NCBI GenBank assembly: GCA_009363875.1
Contig: CM018685.1
Location: 59,505,648-59,569,647 of the forward strand
Direction: 5' to 3'
Origin: Mikania micrantha
Taxonomy: Eukaryota; Streptophyta; Magnoliopsida; Asterales; Asteraceae
DNA: 64,000 nucleotides
Every line of letters starts with the position of its first letter. The first letter of the stretch is position 1. Positions 33,956 to 44,307 of this stretch are shown here, piece after piece. Made by a program: the position numbers and the translations under genes. The notes beneath the pieces were generated by a model. The model saw nothing but the letters and a program-made list of their open reading frames with translations, was not told the DNA's origin and searched no databases.

Positions 33956-36186
33956 TGTCACACCGTGAGAAACCCCGTCCCTCTCCGGGGCGCGAGCGTC
34001 GGCAGATTGTCAGGATCGCAGTCTCCGGTCACACAACATGCGAGACCTATATGTCTGGTTATGTACGTACATCCAAGAATTTGGATAAAACAGTTTAGTA
34101 ATATCAGAGTTGCGGAAGTAAAGTATAAGTTATCCAAAACAGATTTAAAATTTACGATCAGCGGAAACATTCATAAAACGGTTTTCAAAACAAAACATAC
34201 GATTTCAGTTTGCGTAAACGTTAAAAGGTGTTTAGTATTACATAACATGTCAAATAGATATATGTTCTCAAAATATACTAAGACATTTAAGCAGATGCAT
34301 GCGACTCCAGCCTAGCATCCTAATCCTTGTGAGCGTGTCTTAGTTACCTGAGAAAACATGCGGGTAAAAGAGTCAACACAAAGGTTGGTGAGAGCACAGG
34401 TTTATCATAAGCAGCAAACATCCAATGTTTACAGTAAGAGTTGTTATTTATGTATCATTACAATGCAGTATCGATTGATAGCTAGTCAATACAGTTATAT
34501 TATATGCGGGGTCGTACCGAAGCTGACAGTTGTGTCTCCCGCCATGTCCATCACAAGACAATGGCAAAGTGTTGGTCAATATTGCACCCATTCCGACCTC
34601 AAGTCGGGTTGGCCTCCCAGGCGCGATGGGTGGGGCTTGTCAGGCCCAAATAGTACTATTCAAGATTACCACGCTAGGCGCTACGCGCTACTAACGGTCC
34701 GTGGAGTATCGCGAGGACTTTTAGTTGTGATGTGGTTCCCACATATACATATAGTGATAAAGCATGTCCATACATAAATGGAATAAGTTGTTTTCCAAAA
34801 ACAGTTTATCATGCAATGTTTTCTCCCCCAAAGGTAGAAAAAGTAAAAAGGGGCCGTGAACTCACCTGATTAGCAGTTTCGGTGTGTTTGTGTGTTCGCG
34901 TCTGCGAATGCTAGCAATCCCGCTAGTAGGCACCTATAACCATATATGTGTGAGTATGTGTTTTGTGATGTGTTGTATCCCATACAACTCCAAGTGTCGG
35001 TGTGCCCAACCGAGTGTTTTGTGGTGTGTTGTATCCCATACAACTCCAAGTGTCGGTGTGCCCAACCGAGTGTTTTGCATGACAAGGATTAATCAAACTA
35101 ATCATTTACATAGTCATAATCAAATGGTTTAAACCATTATAACCATTATTATGATCCCATGCAAACCGGGCATTACAACGGCACAAAACAAGGATTTACC
35201 CGTTAACAGTTTGAGTTTGTCATTCAAAATCAATCCTAGCCATCATCTAGGCAATAATCAACAATCCTAACTGTATCATTACGTTCAAAACTAAGATTTA
35301 ATCATTCATAATCAAACCAGAAGGTTTAAAATGAACCATTACCTAATCTGAAGAAGTTCTGCGGATAGAAAGATGATCAGAACTCGTTTTAACGCTTCTG
35401 GATGCGATCTAAACGTCGTGAGACCTTCCAACTTGAGTTTTTGGTGATTTGAGTGATTATTTTCGTGGATGGGAGCTGGTTTCGTCGAGGATAAGCAAAG
35501 AAATAAGATAAAAATGGAAAAATGGATATTTTAGCAAGTTGCCGGCCAAGTTGACGCCAGGCGCATCGCCTGACGTGTCACATCGACACCAGGCGTACCG
35601 CGCGGCCTCCACCAGCCTTCCAGAAGATTTTGAACCCGCGCGCATCGCCTAGGTCCATCACACGACCTGAGGCGTACCGCCTCAGGGCTATTTTGCCCGT
35701 TTTTCGACGAAAACTTCGTTTCGTGATTCCGGACAATCCGTAACTCCGTTTCGCGCACCGTTTTCGCCCACGTTCATCATTTTCCGCGTACTATCATCCC
35801 ATATTAATTTCGGTTGTCAACTCCACGTGAATTCTAAGCACGATCAACTGTGCTCAATTCATTGCTGACGTAACTCCTCGTACGCAGTTATCACAGTATC
35901 CTAATCAACGTGTAATGCACAATTCAGTAATTCCCCGAATTATTGTTTTGTGTTAGTGTTGTGTTTGCCACACTTGGTTTCCAAAACCAATGTGCGTTAT
36001 GTTTGCCACACTTGATTTCCAAAACCAATGTGCAATGTACGATTCGATAATTCCACGAACTATCGTTTCGCAGTAGTTTGCGTTCAACTCATCTAATTAA
36101 ACATAATTAAATGAAATGCAACAAGTATGAATGTGAAATGTAAAGAATGTAAAGTTGCAATTTACCTGAAATTGCCGGGTGTCACA
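33956..36186 (-). repeat. E2 5' LTR (2,231 bp)
   Basis: Complete copy. On the minus strand it begins TGTGACACCC and ends GGTGTGACA. It carries the donor-like CAG/GTGAGTTCA and acceptor-like TTTTCTCAG/GTAAC blocks also seen in E1 and E3, a GC-rich hairpin patch (35558-35686) and a duplicated 60-base segment (34975-35075). The blocks CTCACCAACC and GTGTTGACT sit just before the acceptor-like site, as in E1 and E3. Confidence 0.9.
35558..35686. repeat. GC-rich hairpin patch in E2 LTR
   Basis: Two perfect hairpins: CAGGCG-CAT-CGCCTG (35558-35572) and CCTGAGGCG-TAC-CGCCTCAGG (35666-35686). Between them are the related imperfect forms AGGCGTACCGCGCG and GCGCATCGCCTA. All share a GGCG...CGCC core with a 3-base loop. 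The other E2 LTR lacks this part because of truncation. Confidence 0.7.
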
Positions 36187-36882
36187 TTTTCTCAGGTGAC
36201 GAACAGGTTTAGTCACCATGATTACAGGGACTTAGCTAGGGGACTTTAAGAAGACCTAACTACTTTTGTGTTGCATACTTTTGGATGACAAAACCATGAA
36301 TCATCTTTTGTATATCTTGTACAGATACAAGATATGAACTCATTGATTCCTTTGGATAGATTTACTTAGTTAAATTATGAACTTACATTGTAATTTAACT
36401 TTGTAATTCTACATCATATGTCATGTCATTATATATCATGTGCCATACAAACAATCTGATCATCACGATTATCACTCAAGATATCGCGCCCCGGGAACCT
36501 TCCGCCCGACGGGAAAACCCGATCCGTTCTCGCCGGTTCGGGGTGTGACATCAGGTCTAACATTTCAAACCTGAGCGACTTGTTGGATGATAACGGTGAA
36601 GGTGCTGAGGCGGTGAAGGACTACATGGTGAGTCAGTTAATGATGAATGAGGAGATGCATGCTGGCATTGAGGAACTACTGAAGGTCACCATTGACAAAA
36701 TGAAGAAAAAGAGGGATGGTGTGGATGAAATTAAAAAGGTTTAGGTGTTTTGCTATATGTGGGGGAGGAGGGGGGAGGGGGGAGGTGGCGGGTGTTTGTG
36801 TTTGATAACTATGTAAATTTTTTGTTTTGGTATGGATGCATATATATATAAAATTATGTTTTTGTTGGGGTTTAAACATTTG

Positions 36883-37819
36883 TTAAGGAGTAACCTTAAT
36901 TGTATGGTTTCCTGCATTCAGCTCATTATTATCACTATCATAGTTTGAGAGCAGCCACTGTGCAAGTCTGGTTGGGACTGTGTCTACCTCCAAGGACATG
37001 AAAGGTTTAAACCCCATTGAAATAATTGTTTTCCTTTGTTGCTTTGATAACCCACTGATACTGTATTTCAAATTAACAACCCCTACTCTTGCTTTCAACT
37101 TTTTCTCCATGTAGTCAACAAATGGTTTTATAGGTGGTCTAGTGGGAGTTTGTATTGATGCAATAGATACTTTTTGACGTTTAGGTGGTTGTACAAAATC
37201 ATCATTATCATCAACAACATTAATTTGAACTGGTTTAGCAAGTATGTCACCTATAATAACGTACCAACAGCAATATATTTGAATAAAACTGTTCAATAGG
37301 TTTATCATGCATAATAACATACTAGTATGAAACAATTGGATAACAATGTTCAAAAAAGGATTATAATGCATTATAACGTACCAAGATTGAGAATCACGTT
37401 CCATACAATAAAGTATACTTACATAATATGCATAATTGAAAAATTTTACAATACAACACAATTAAACATGTACAAATTTACAATTAAAATTATAAAATGA
37501 AGAGAAATACATTAAGAATTTTATACATTTTATTTTATAATAATAAATTAATAACACTGAAGAACAATCACGGAATGATGAAGATTACTATAATCACCTC
37601 CCTTCTTCTTAGCAGACTTTCTGTCGTTATTTGATTTAGATCGTCTTTCTTTTGTTCGTTTGCTCGATTCTGTGTTTAGGGATTCAGAAACTTTTCCTGT
37701 TCACACATTGTAGTTGTTTATATAAAAAAAAATAAAACTAATAACAAATTTCATGTTAACATAACGTAATGAGTATTGTATTTCTTACCTTTGTTGACGA
37801 CAATGGTTTTCTTCTCCAT
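36883..37819 (-). CDS. DUF1985/Ulp1-associated MULE partner gene, three exons, 165 aa
   Basis: Exons on the minus strand: 37819-37789 (ATG, MEKKTIVVNK), 37696-37598 and 37250-36883, with GT-AG borders and consistent phases. The N-terminal half is basic and nuclear-like (SSKRTKERRSKSNNDRKSA). The C-terminal half resembles the start of the domain found next to Ulp1-like peptidases in plant MULE-type elements (a VNLKYSISGLSKQQRKTI stretch, then MGFKPFMSL and RLAQWLLSNYD). It stops soon after NHTIKVTP, where I expect relatives to continue, so it may be a truncated copy. It points towards the split 111-aa gene. Introns contain ATAACGTACC words like those left of the nest. The family call is from memory of motifs, not a search. 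Confidence 0.55.
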
Positions 37820-38600
37820 ATTAGTGTTTAAACTTGATTATTGATGAAGGCGCAAAAACTTTAATTTTTTCGAAGAAGACGGTGATAATTAGGGGAAGCG
37901 GTTTTTGAAATTAAAATTCCTTTTTTTAGGATTAGGTTTAAATGCCGTATATTCAAAATGACGTTTTTACCCTTTTTTTGTCAAAAACGTACTAAGAAAA
38001 CAATTAAAAAACAAGTGTATTTACTAAAATGCCACCGCGTTAATCCTGGCCATCCAAAATCACGGATCGACGATCAAGATTGCTTCCTACGCTTAGTACG
38101 TTCCATTCCCTTTGTATTATAATCGCCCTCTATATATATCTGTGCTTAATTGGTGAAGCTTAATGTTTTGTTTGTGCAAGATCTCTCTATCATTTATCTT
38201 CTTTAAAAAATAATATTATTTATTGTTGCTTTTTTTTTAGAAAAAAAAGGGGTCTCTTTTACTCTTTCCTCAACCATAACCATGAACCATTACTAAAAAA
38301 AATAATCATAATCTTAATAATAATATAATATAGAACCACATCTTAAAGCGTCAAAGTGTTTCTTTTTCCTCTTCATGTAAACGTTACTTTACTTAGCATG
38401 GTGGGTTGTCCCCACAAACTAAGGTCAACATGGATTTAACACAAACTTTAATTTACATAATTTATTCAATATTATCATTTAAAACTTCACTCGACTTCTT
38501 TCTCTTCCCTCTTTCAATTTCGTTATACTTGCTATTTATAATCATATATATAGGCAGCGCGTAGATTAATATTAAATCTATCTATAGTAATAAATAAAAA
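37820..38600. other. AT-rich spacer, no gene seen
   Basis: Poly(A)/poly(T) tracts, CGTACTAAG words near 37987 and 38092, and no convincing frame. A terminus of the MULE-like element may lie here, but I could not define one. Confidence 0.4.
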
Positions 38601-38619
38601 TTATTTAGGATAATTGACC

Positions 38620-39110
38620 ACGTTTGCATGTATGCTTACATATACGTAATCAAATTATACTTGCACTTATATTCAACTGTTTGGTTGGTTAATTACACAT
38701 ACATAATCATATTACATCCTTGCATGATTAACTGTTTCCATTTTAGCTGGGTCCTACTTGATCCTATTGTTGTTAAAAAAGGGAACACATACGTAAACAA
38801 GTTGTGGTTCTGTTTGTTTGGTTGATTATATATATGTAATCAATGTGGTTGGTTGATTACATTGTTCTGTTTGGTTGGTTGATTACATATACGTAATCCG
38901 ATTATATGCCAGACATTATACGTAATCAAGTTGTGGTTATGTTTGGTTGGTTGATTACATATATGCAATTAATACATTTACTTGATTTGATTACACAATT
39001 GGAATGTAGTGTTAGTTGATTGATTACATATGTGTAATCAGATTATATTTACAAATACATATATGCATACGCTATTAGTTGTTGTTATGTATGTGTAATC
39101 AGATGATATG
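38620..39110. repeat. GATTAC-GTAATC palindromic repeat cluster
   Basis: Repeated GTTTGGTTGGTTGATTAC segments, each followed by a 6-base loop and GTAATC: GATTATATATATGTAATC (38822), GATTACATATACGTAATC (38881) and GATTACATATGTGTAATC (39021). Degenerate forms occur near 38691 and 38954. The units are 60-75 bases apart. It could be a decayed MITE cluster or a small satellite. Confidence 0.6.
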
Positions 39111-39798
39111 AGTTGGTTTTTATTAATTACTCTTTTCAAAAATCTTTTTTTGTTAGTTTTTATAAACAAGAAAAATGAGGAGAGATGAGAGAAAAAAATA
39201 TGAGAATAATATATGAATCAATTGTTAAAAGAAATGTAATTTTCTAATTATACTCTTAATGACTAATAATAACTAACCAAAATCATAATTAATTATAATA
39301 TTACCATTCATTAATTATAACTATTAATCAATTAGATGTTAAAAAAAAATTTTCTTAATTTTCTTGTTAATTCCCGTCAAAGGACATTACTTAGTATATT
39401 CAAATTCATCATCTTTATAGAATAGAATTCTTAAAGGGACTCATTCACATGCTCCAAGAACTGAGATGGTTTGAACGGGAATTGAAGACCAGATTTTATA
39501 TTTTATCCTCTGAATATGCATTTTGCTAAAAAGCATATATAGTGCCCCATTTTTTTAGCAAATCTTTAACTTTATTTACCTTTTTAGGCAAACATACTGT
39601 TTTAAGTTATACGATTGTCTTGTTTAATAATATATTTCATTATTATCTTAAATTTTAAAATTGAATATTTATGTAGATTCAGCACTTTAGGTGTGTCTGT
39701 TTTTCATAGACATTTAAGGGCTTTTTTCTGTAAAATACTTGATCTAAAGTAGCAATTTAAGGTTTTTTTTTTAAATTTCATTTTTTTACAAAAGTATA

Positions 39799-40129
39799 GG
39801 GGTGTTCATCGGGTTGGATAACGAGTTATTCGGGCTTGAATTTTTTTTGTCTATCCGAAACCCGACCCAAAACTCGAAATATATTATCCGACCCGAAAAA
39901 CCCGAATTAGTGCATCCGAACAACCCGAATAAACCTGTTTTTTCGGGTTATTCGGATATCCGACCCGAAAAACTAGTTTTTGCATATCCGAAACGTGACC
40001 CGACCCGAACATGAAATCATATTATCCGACCCGAAAAATCCGAAATTGATTTCGGATAAGGTTTTTCGGGTTTCGGATACGATTCGAATTTCGAATTTTT
40101 TCGAGTTTCGGATATTTTGAACACCCTTG
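39799..40129. mobile_element. 331-bp MITE-like element with CCGAA words and 10-bp duplication
   Basis: Flanked by perfect direct repeats CAAAAGTATA (39789-39798 and 40130-40139). Ends are GGGGTGTTCA and TGAACACCCTTG. The interior is almost wholly made of ATCCGACCCGAA, TTCGGGT and TCGGATA words. Short inverted ends with a 9-10 bp duplication suggest a Mutator-like or hAT-like MITE. Confidence 0.75.
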
Positions 40130-40139
40130 CAAAAGTATA

Positions 40140-41430
40140 CGATATTATCTATTATTATACGAGTTGGTAAAATAATAAATAGTTAATAATAATAACTTAA
40201 ATTTAAAATATATTTTGAGTTTAATATTATTTGAAAAACTTCGTATTTTTTTCATAATTTGTTTTAAAAAGTGTGGTTTTTAATATTAAACTATTTTTTT
40301 ATTATATTAGAAATCTTTTTTAATTTTATATTATGAACTTTTTTATTAAAAAAGTTGTAAATTTTATAATTATATAACTAACATTTATTTATTAGTATTA
40401 ATAGATAATTACATGAATTATCTTTTTTTGGTTCCATCAACTAACACCACTTTGATTTTCAAATTATACTTTAATTAGTTGCAAGGACGAAGGATGCTTC
40501 GTGCCATGGGCGACCGGTTCCTACTATTTTTGTCAACCGTTAATTTTTGGAGCGTAAAGTTCTTTTTTTTCAAATATTGATTCCGTCCACCCTCATTTAA
40601 AAAAAGGTAACATAAGTTATATTTACATACACTTAAAAAAATTATAAACCAATTACATTTAAAAAACTACTATTTCTTACATTTAATGCCAAACTTCCCA
40701 AAGTTTTTACCCTCATTTGCCTTCCATCATCTTCCCCTTATTTCTAATTTTAAGAACCCAAATCCTAGCCCTAAAATCAACCCAAATCCTAGCCCTAAAA
40801 TCACTCCAGCCCTCTTGTCTCTCTTTCCAACTCCCGTGTCCCATTCTATGGACCAAAACTGAAATATTAGCAAACCACAAAAATTATATCAGTAATTTAC
40901 TCTTTTTATATTTACCCATTGTTACATGTAAATGGCTTTAGCGGGTATAACTTGCTTGACAGTCTTGAGGTCAAAAGACATGACCGTAGCATTGAGGTTC
41001 ATATTTTCATAATGTGAAAGAAGACCGACAAGTATTAAGTATACCCTGAGAGAAACATATGCCATAGAAATCGCTTTAATGGATGAACATGTACTTTGTA
41101 AAACCTTTATCATTCTATTTTTAATTCATTAACTTATGTAACCTATTATGCATTTGTTTTAACTTATTTTTATATTTTTTTCTTTCATTCATTGTCAGTT
41201 ATACGCGTTGCATGATCTACAGTTAAAAGTAGTGATGAATATAAATTAGTAATTCCCGCATAAATATTATATAGAAGGAAGTATTAAAATTTTGTAAATT
41301 GTAATGCCCTTTTTCTTTTTATAAATTGTAAATTTTTTTTAAACATGTGTTAGCTCATCAATCATATTCTTCTGTCTTTCTCTCGTATTAATAAAATGCA
41401 CACTATAGTGACTTATTATACTTGTTTTCG
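40140..41430. other. AT-rich spacer, no gene seen
   Basis: Contains a two-copy 24-base repeat with CCCAAATCCTAGCCCTAAAA near 40757-40803. Short frames here show no recognisable protein features. Confidence 0.4.
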
Positions 41431-41439
41431 TATTTGAGT

Positions 41440-42945
41440 TGGTTTAACAGGTCAGACACGATATGATAAGACACGAACACGAGCACAACACGATAACTAA
41501 TCATGTCATGCTTTTCAATCACGAACATGAACATGTTTGAAACAGATTTTATACAATAAGTCCTATTTATAAACAAGATAAGAAAAACATATTTTATTGG
41601 GCCTATAAGTCTTTTTAGTTTGGATATGATTTTTTGGGTCTCTTGTTTAACAATGAAACTTCTTTCAAGCGATCGACGAAAGCTTTCTTTCACGATTTTG
41701 ACTAAGTGATTCATGAATTATCTGATTGCTTATTATAGAATCCTTTTCTATTTCAGTTTCATTTGATTCATATATTTCTCTCGTTGCATGCAAATTGGGT
41801 TTTTTTTTGAACCGGTTCCGGTTCTAAATGGTTCATGTTTCGGTCAACAAAGTCAATGACCGGTTCAGGTTTTGCTGGGTAAAGGTGGTACCAGTTCCGG
41901 TTCCAATTTCTCTAAGAATCCGAAACTGTCTGTACCTATCGGTTCAGGTATGACCGGTTTTAGGTTTTTTGCCCCCCCTCTAATCCCACGTATTGTTCAT
42001 GGTCCATTTTGTTAGGTCAAAATAGACATTTTAAATTGTACGAGTTCATGGAGTCTGCTGCGGTTGTCATGGTCTGGGCTTTATTTTACTTGCTTTGTTC
42101 TCGAATAAGATTATCACAGTTATTGGTGAGCAAATTTGATACTTGATTACAAACATATTCAATCTTACACATCAAACGAAGCATACATGATAGGAGGATG
42201 ATGGGGACGACGGCGGGGGGAGTCACTTGTGGTGGGATGATCAACGACAGTAGGAAGAGCCGATAATGACGGTCGGATTGACTGCGAATAGCGGAGCAAC
42301 GGTGAGGGGAGGAGCGACGGCGAGGGGATTACTGATGGCGAGTGGCGACGACATGAACCTATGGTATAAGCCAGAAAAACGTGGGTTGAGAAATGGGATT
42401 TCAATTGGTGAAGAGATTTTGAATATAGGACTGTAGGAGTAGGTTGGATTCGAATATGTGTAATCAGAAAAAAATAAAAATGTTTAAAAAATATATTTTG
42501 GATATCCGAAAATTATCCGAAATCTTAGAAAAATTATCCGAAATATTCCAAAAATTATCCGATATCCGAAAAAAATAACTATTTCGGATAGCTCGGATAT
42601 CCGAGCTATCAGAATTATTTCAAATATGGTATAAGAATACGAATCCAAATTTCCAAACCTTCAGACATCAGAACTTACGGATATCCGAATTTCGGATATT
42701 TCGGGTTCGGACTATCGAATATTTCGTGTTCGGATACGGATTTTTTTGAACACCCCTGGTTAAGAGCATGTCACCTTAGTCATCACTTCCCACAATTAAT
42801 TATAACAATAATGTATTTAATTATTTAAGAAAATATGTTAACAGGTTCAAACATATCTATGACAGATTAACAGCCTCGTGGATGGACTATTGACACGAAA
42901 CCTGCTAATTTCGTATCGTGTTAACATGTTCGTGTCTGAAATTGC
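41440..42945. mobile_element. GACACG-word MITE, interrupted by other word-rich elements
   Basis: The left part (41454-41540) has GACACGA, GAACACGAG and CACGAT words. The right part (42890-42945) ends CGTGTCTGAAATTGC, which is the inverse of GCAATTTCAGACACG at 51962. Between them lie a CCGGTTC-rich block (41805-41995) and a GGATATCCG-rich block (42490-42757, ending TGAACACCCCTG). The interior frame at 42165-42404 is low-complexity and not called as a gene. Confidence 0.45.
42490..42757. mobile_element. GGATATCCG-word MITE fragment
   Basis: Many ATTATCCGAAA and CGGATATCCGA words and a right end TTTGAACACCCCTG matching the end of the 39799-40129 element. The matching left end was not found, so it looks truncated. 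Confidence 0.5.
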
Positions 42946-43544
42946 AGGCCCTAGTAGGTATTTCTCTCACATTTTAAGTTATATTATTAGAAAATATATA
43001 TTTCAGATATTTAACGTAAATTTAATTATAAAAAATTGTTATGTAATTAACTGTTGATTGAATCAATATTGTATATGGATTTTGTATGATATCTTAAAAA
43101 TAAATATACTATTCACCTAATTCCGGGTAACAGGAAGAGCACAAGGTGCGTGTTGATAAAAATTAAGAGTTGTGTGATTTTGTTAGAAATTCAAACTGAT
43201 TGGGCCGGGCAACTCATAAATATTATAAAATTAAATCATTTGAAATTCCGTGATGGTGAGATCAAATATCAATAGTTATTTGTTTTGGGTTGTTTAAAAA
43301 ATTATTAATTTTTTGGGCTTTAAATTCCATATATGATAATGATATATGCATGTTATGATATAACCACTCAAAACAGCCCAAAAACAAAATAGACTTTCGG
43401 TTTACGTGGCAGCTACAATGTTTGTTAAGATAATTAGGTTGGTTTCATAATACGTCCAAGTCAAAAATTATTAGGCCCACGACGACGACAATGCGACCGT
43501 CTTCGTCGTCGTTGCATCGTAACATTAAAAAAAATAAAAAATAA

Positions 43545-43572
43545 ATGATGATGATGATGATGATGATGATGC
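43545..43572. repeat. (ATG)n microsatellite
   Basis: About nine ATG/GAT triplets in a row, downstream of the minus-strand gene at 43628-44307. Confidence 0.9.
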
Positions 43573-43627
43573 CAAGAATACATTCGTACCAGACCTTTTA
43601 GAATATATATGAATTCAGAAACAGGAT

Positions 43628-44307
43628 TCAATTATAAAGGCTAATTTTTTGGTATTTGGAAGAATTAGAGTCTCCACAAAACCCCCTTTTCTTGTTGTTA
43701 TTAAACTTGCTGCTAATGTTTCCTACATAATCTTCACTGAGCGACAATGGAGTCTGGTACGTATCCAGCGGCGGAGGCGGGTGGCGCCATTGCGGCAGAG
43801 CTCCGGCCAGTAGGAGGTTCTGTAACAAAGGTCCTGCTTTCATCACTGACTCTAGAAATTTTCCATTTTCCGGCAACCCCTTGGTCGTCGGCGGAGGAAA
43901 TAGGATGGTTTCTGATAAACAGAATCCAGAAGGTGTGATGGGTTGATGATGATGTTGAAGGTATGAATGATGGTGTTGGAGAAACAATTTGTGAAAGATG
44001 ATGGATTGATATTGATTAATGGCGTTATTATTATTATTGAGAAGATGAATATCATCTCTTGCTCTCATCTCTTCTTCAACTCTCACCCTGTTTGCTTCAA
44101 GCTCCATTCTAATCAACCAAACTGATTCTTCTACACTCTGTTTCAATTAAGTAATAAAAGATATTATTAAGGTTTAATTTCAATTCAATTCAATTAAATT
44201 AAATTAAATTAAATGCTGTGGAGTTAGAAATATGGACTAGAAGAAATGGATAAAGTGATGACCTTCAGATATGGCCGATCAAGAGTGCGGTTAGGGTGAT
44301 CTTCCAT
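43628..44307 (-). CDS. Plant-specific protein of unknown function, two exons, 184 aa
   Basis: Exon 1 is 44307-44263, from ATG (MEDHPNRTLDRPYLK), ending AAG/GTCATC. Exon 2 is 44137-43628, after acceptor TTGAAACAG, and continues in phase 0 as SVEESVWLIRMELE. A charged helix with VRVEEEMRARDD is followed by an Asn/His-rich low-complexity part. Then comes a block I recall as conserved in an uncharacterised plant family (GKFLESVMKAGPLLQNLLLAG, then LPQWRHPPPPLD). No signal peptide or membrane segment is evident. The exon structure is clean and the conserved block sits at the expected end, so this looks like a functional single-copy gene rather than transposon sequence. Function unknown. Confidence 0.7.

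Larger units (their letters stand above)
6694..36186 (-). mobile_element. E2: Ty3/gypsy element (minus strand), inserted in E1 LTR
   Basis: Ends are TGTCACACC... (6694) and ...GGGTGTCACA (36186), with 5-bp duplications TTTTC (6689-6693 and 36187-36191). Read on the minus strand it has a 5' LTR (36186-33956, 2231 bp), a tRNA-iMet primer site, gag-pol (33691-29635) and a 3' LTR of which only 6694-8157 remains. The integrase C-terminus, polypurine tract and about 766 bases of the 3' LTR are missing where E3 now sits. By eye the two LTR copies differ at about ten positions over the shared 1464 bases, so the insertion is fairly recent. The Tekay/Del-like assignment rests on protein resemblance only. 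Confidence 0.85.
2479..36550 (+). mobile_element. E1: solo LTR of a Ty3/gypsy element, interrupted by E2
   Basis: Starts TGTGACAATC and ends GGGGTGTGACA, flanked by perfect 5-bp duplications TCAGG (2474-2478 and 36551-36555). Only LTR sequence is present: 2479-6693 plus 36192-36550, about 4.57 kb, so it is a solo LTR left by LTR-LTR recombination. It is a diverged relative of the 4.08-kb E3 LTR. Shared blocks include the GACGATTCGAACRAATACGC segment, the GGTGAGTTCAT block (5092), the CCCTATATATAAGCAT block (6524), the AACTCACCAACC block (6648) and the terminal GATATCGCGCCCCGGGAACC block (36480). It is the oldest layer of the nest. Its LTR also contains three word or hairpin arrays listed separately. 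Confidence 0.85.
2332..36744 (+). pseudogene. Small 111-aa gene split by the 34-kb nested retrotransposon block
   Basis: The first part is 2332-2478 (49 codons from ATG, MASSSSYKYQ...). It stops at the insertion point of E1. The second part is 36556-36744 (62 codons plus TAG). Ignoring the insertion and one copy of the duplication TCAGG, the reading frame is continuous across the junction (codons ATC AGG then TCT AAC) and ends at TAG 36742-36744. The predicted product is hydrophilic and rich in Asp/Glu/Lys, with a leucine-containing middle and a KMKKKRDG basic stretch near the end. The family is not recognised; the MASSSS start is shared with the divergent gene at 1778-2041. No other stop or frameshift is seen, so the insertion appears to be the event that broke it. 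Confidence 0.7.

Noticed and set aside
42165..42404. Pro/Ser-rich minus-strand frame
   Set aside because: Low-complexity text between two MITE-like blocks, no splice or domain evidence.
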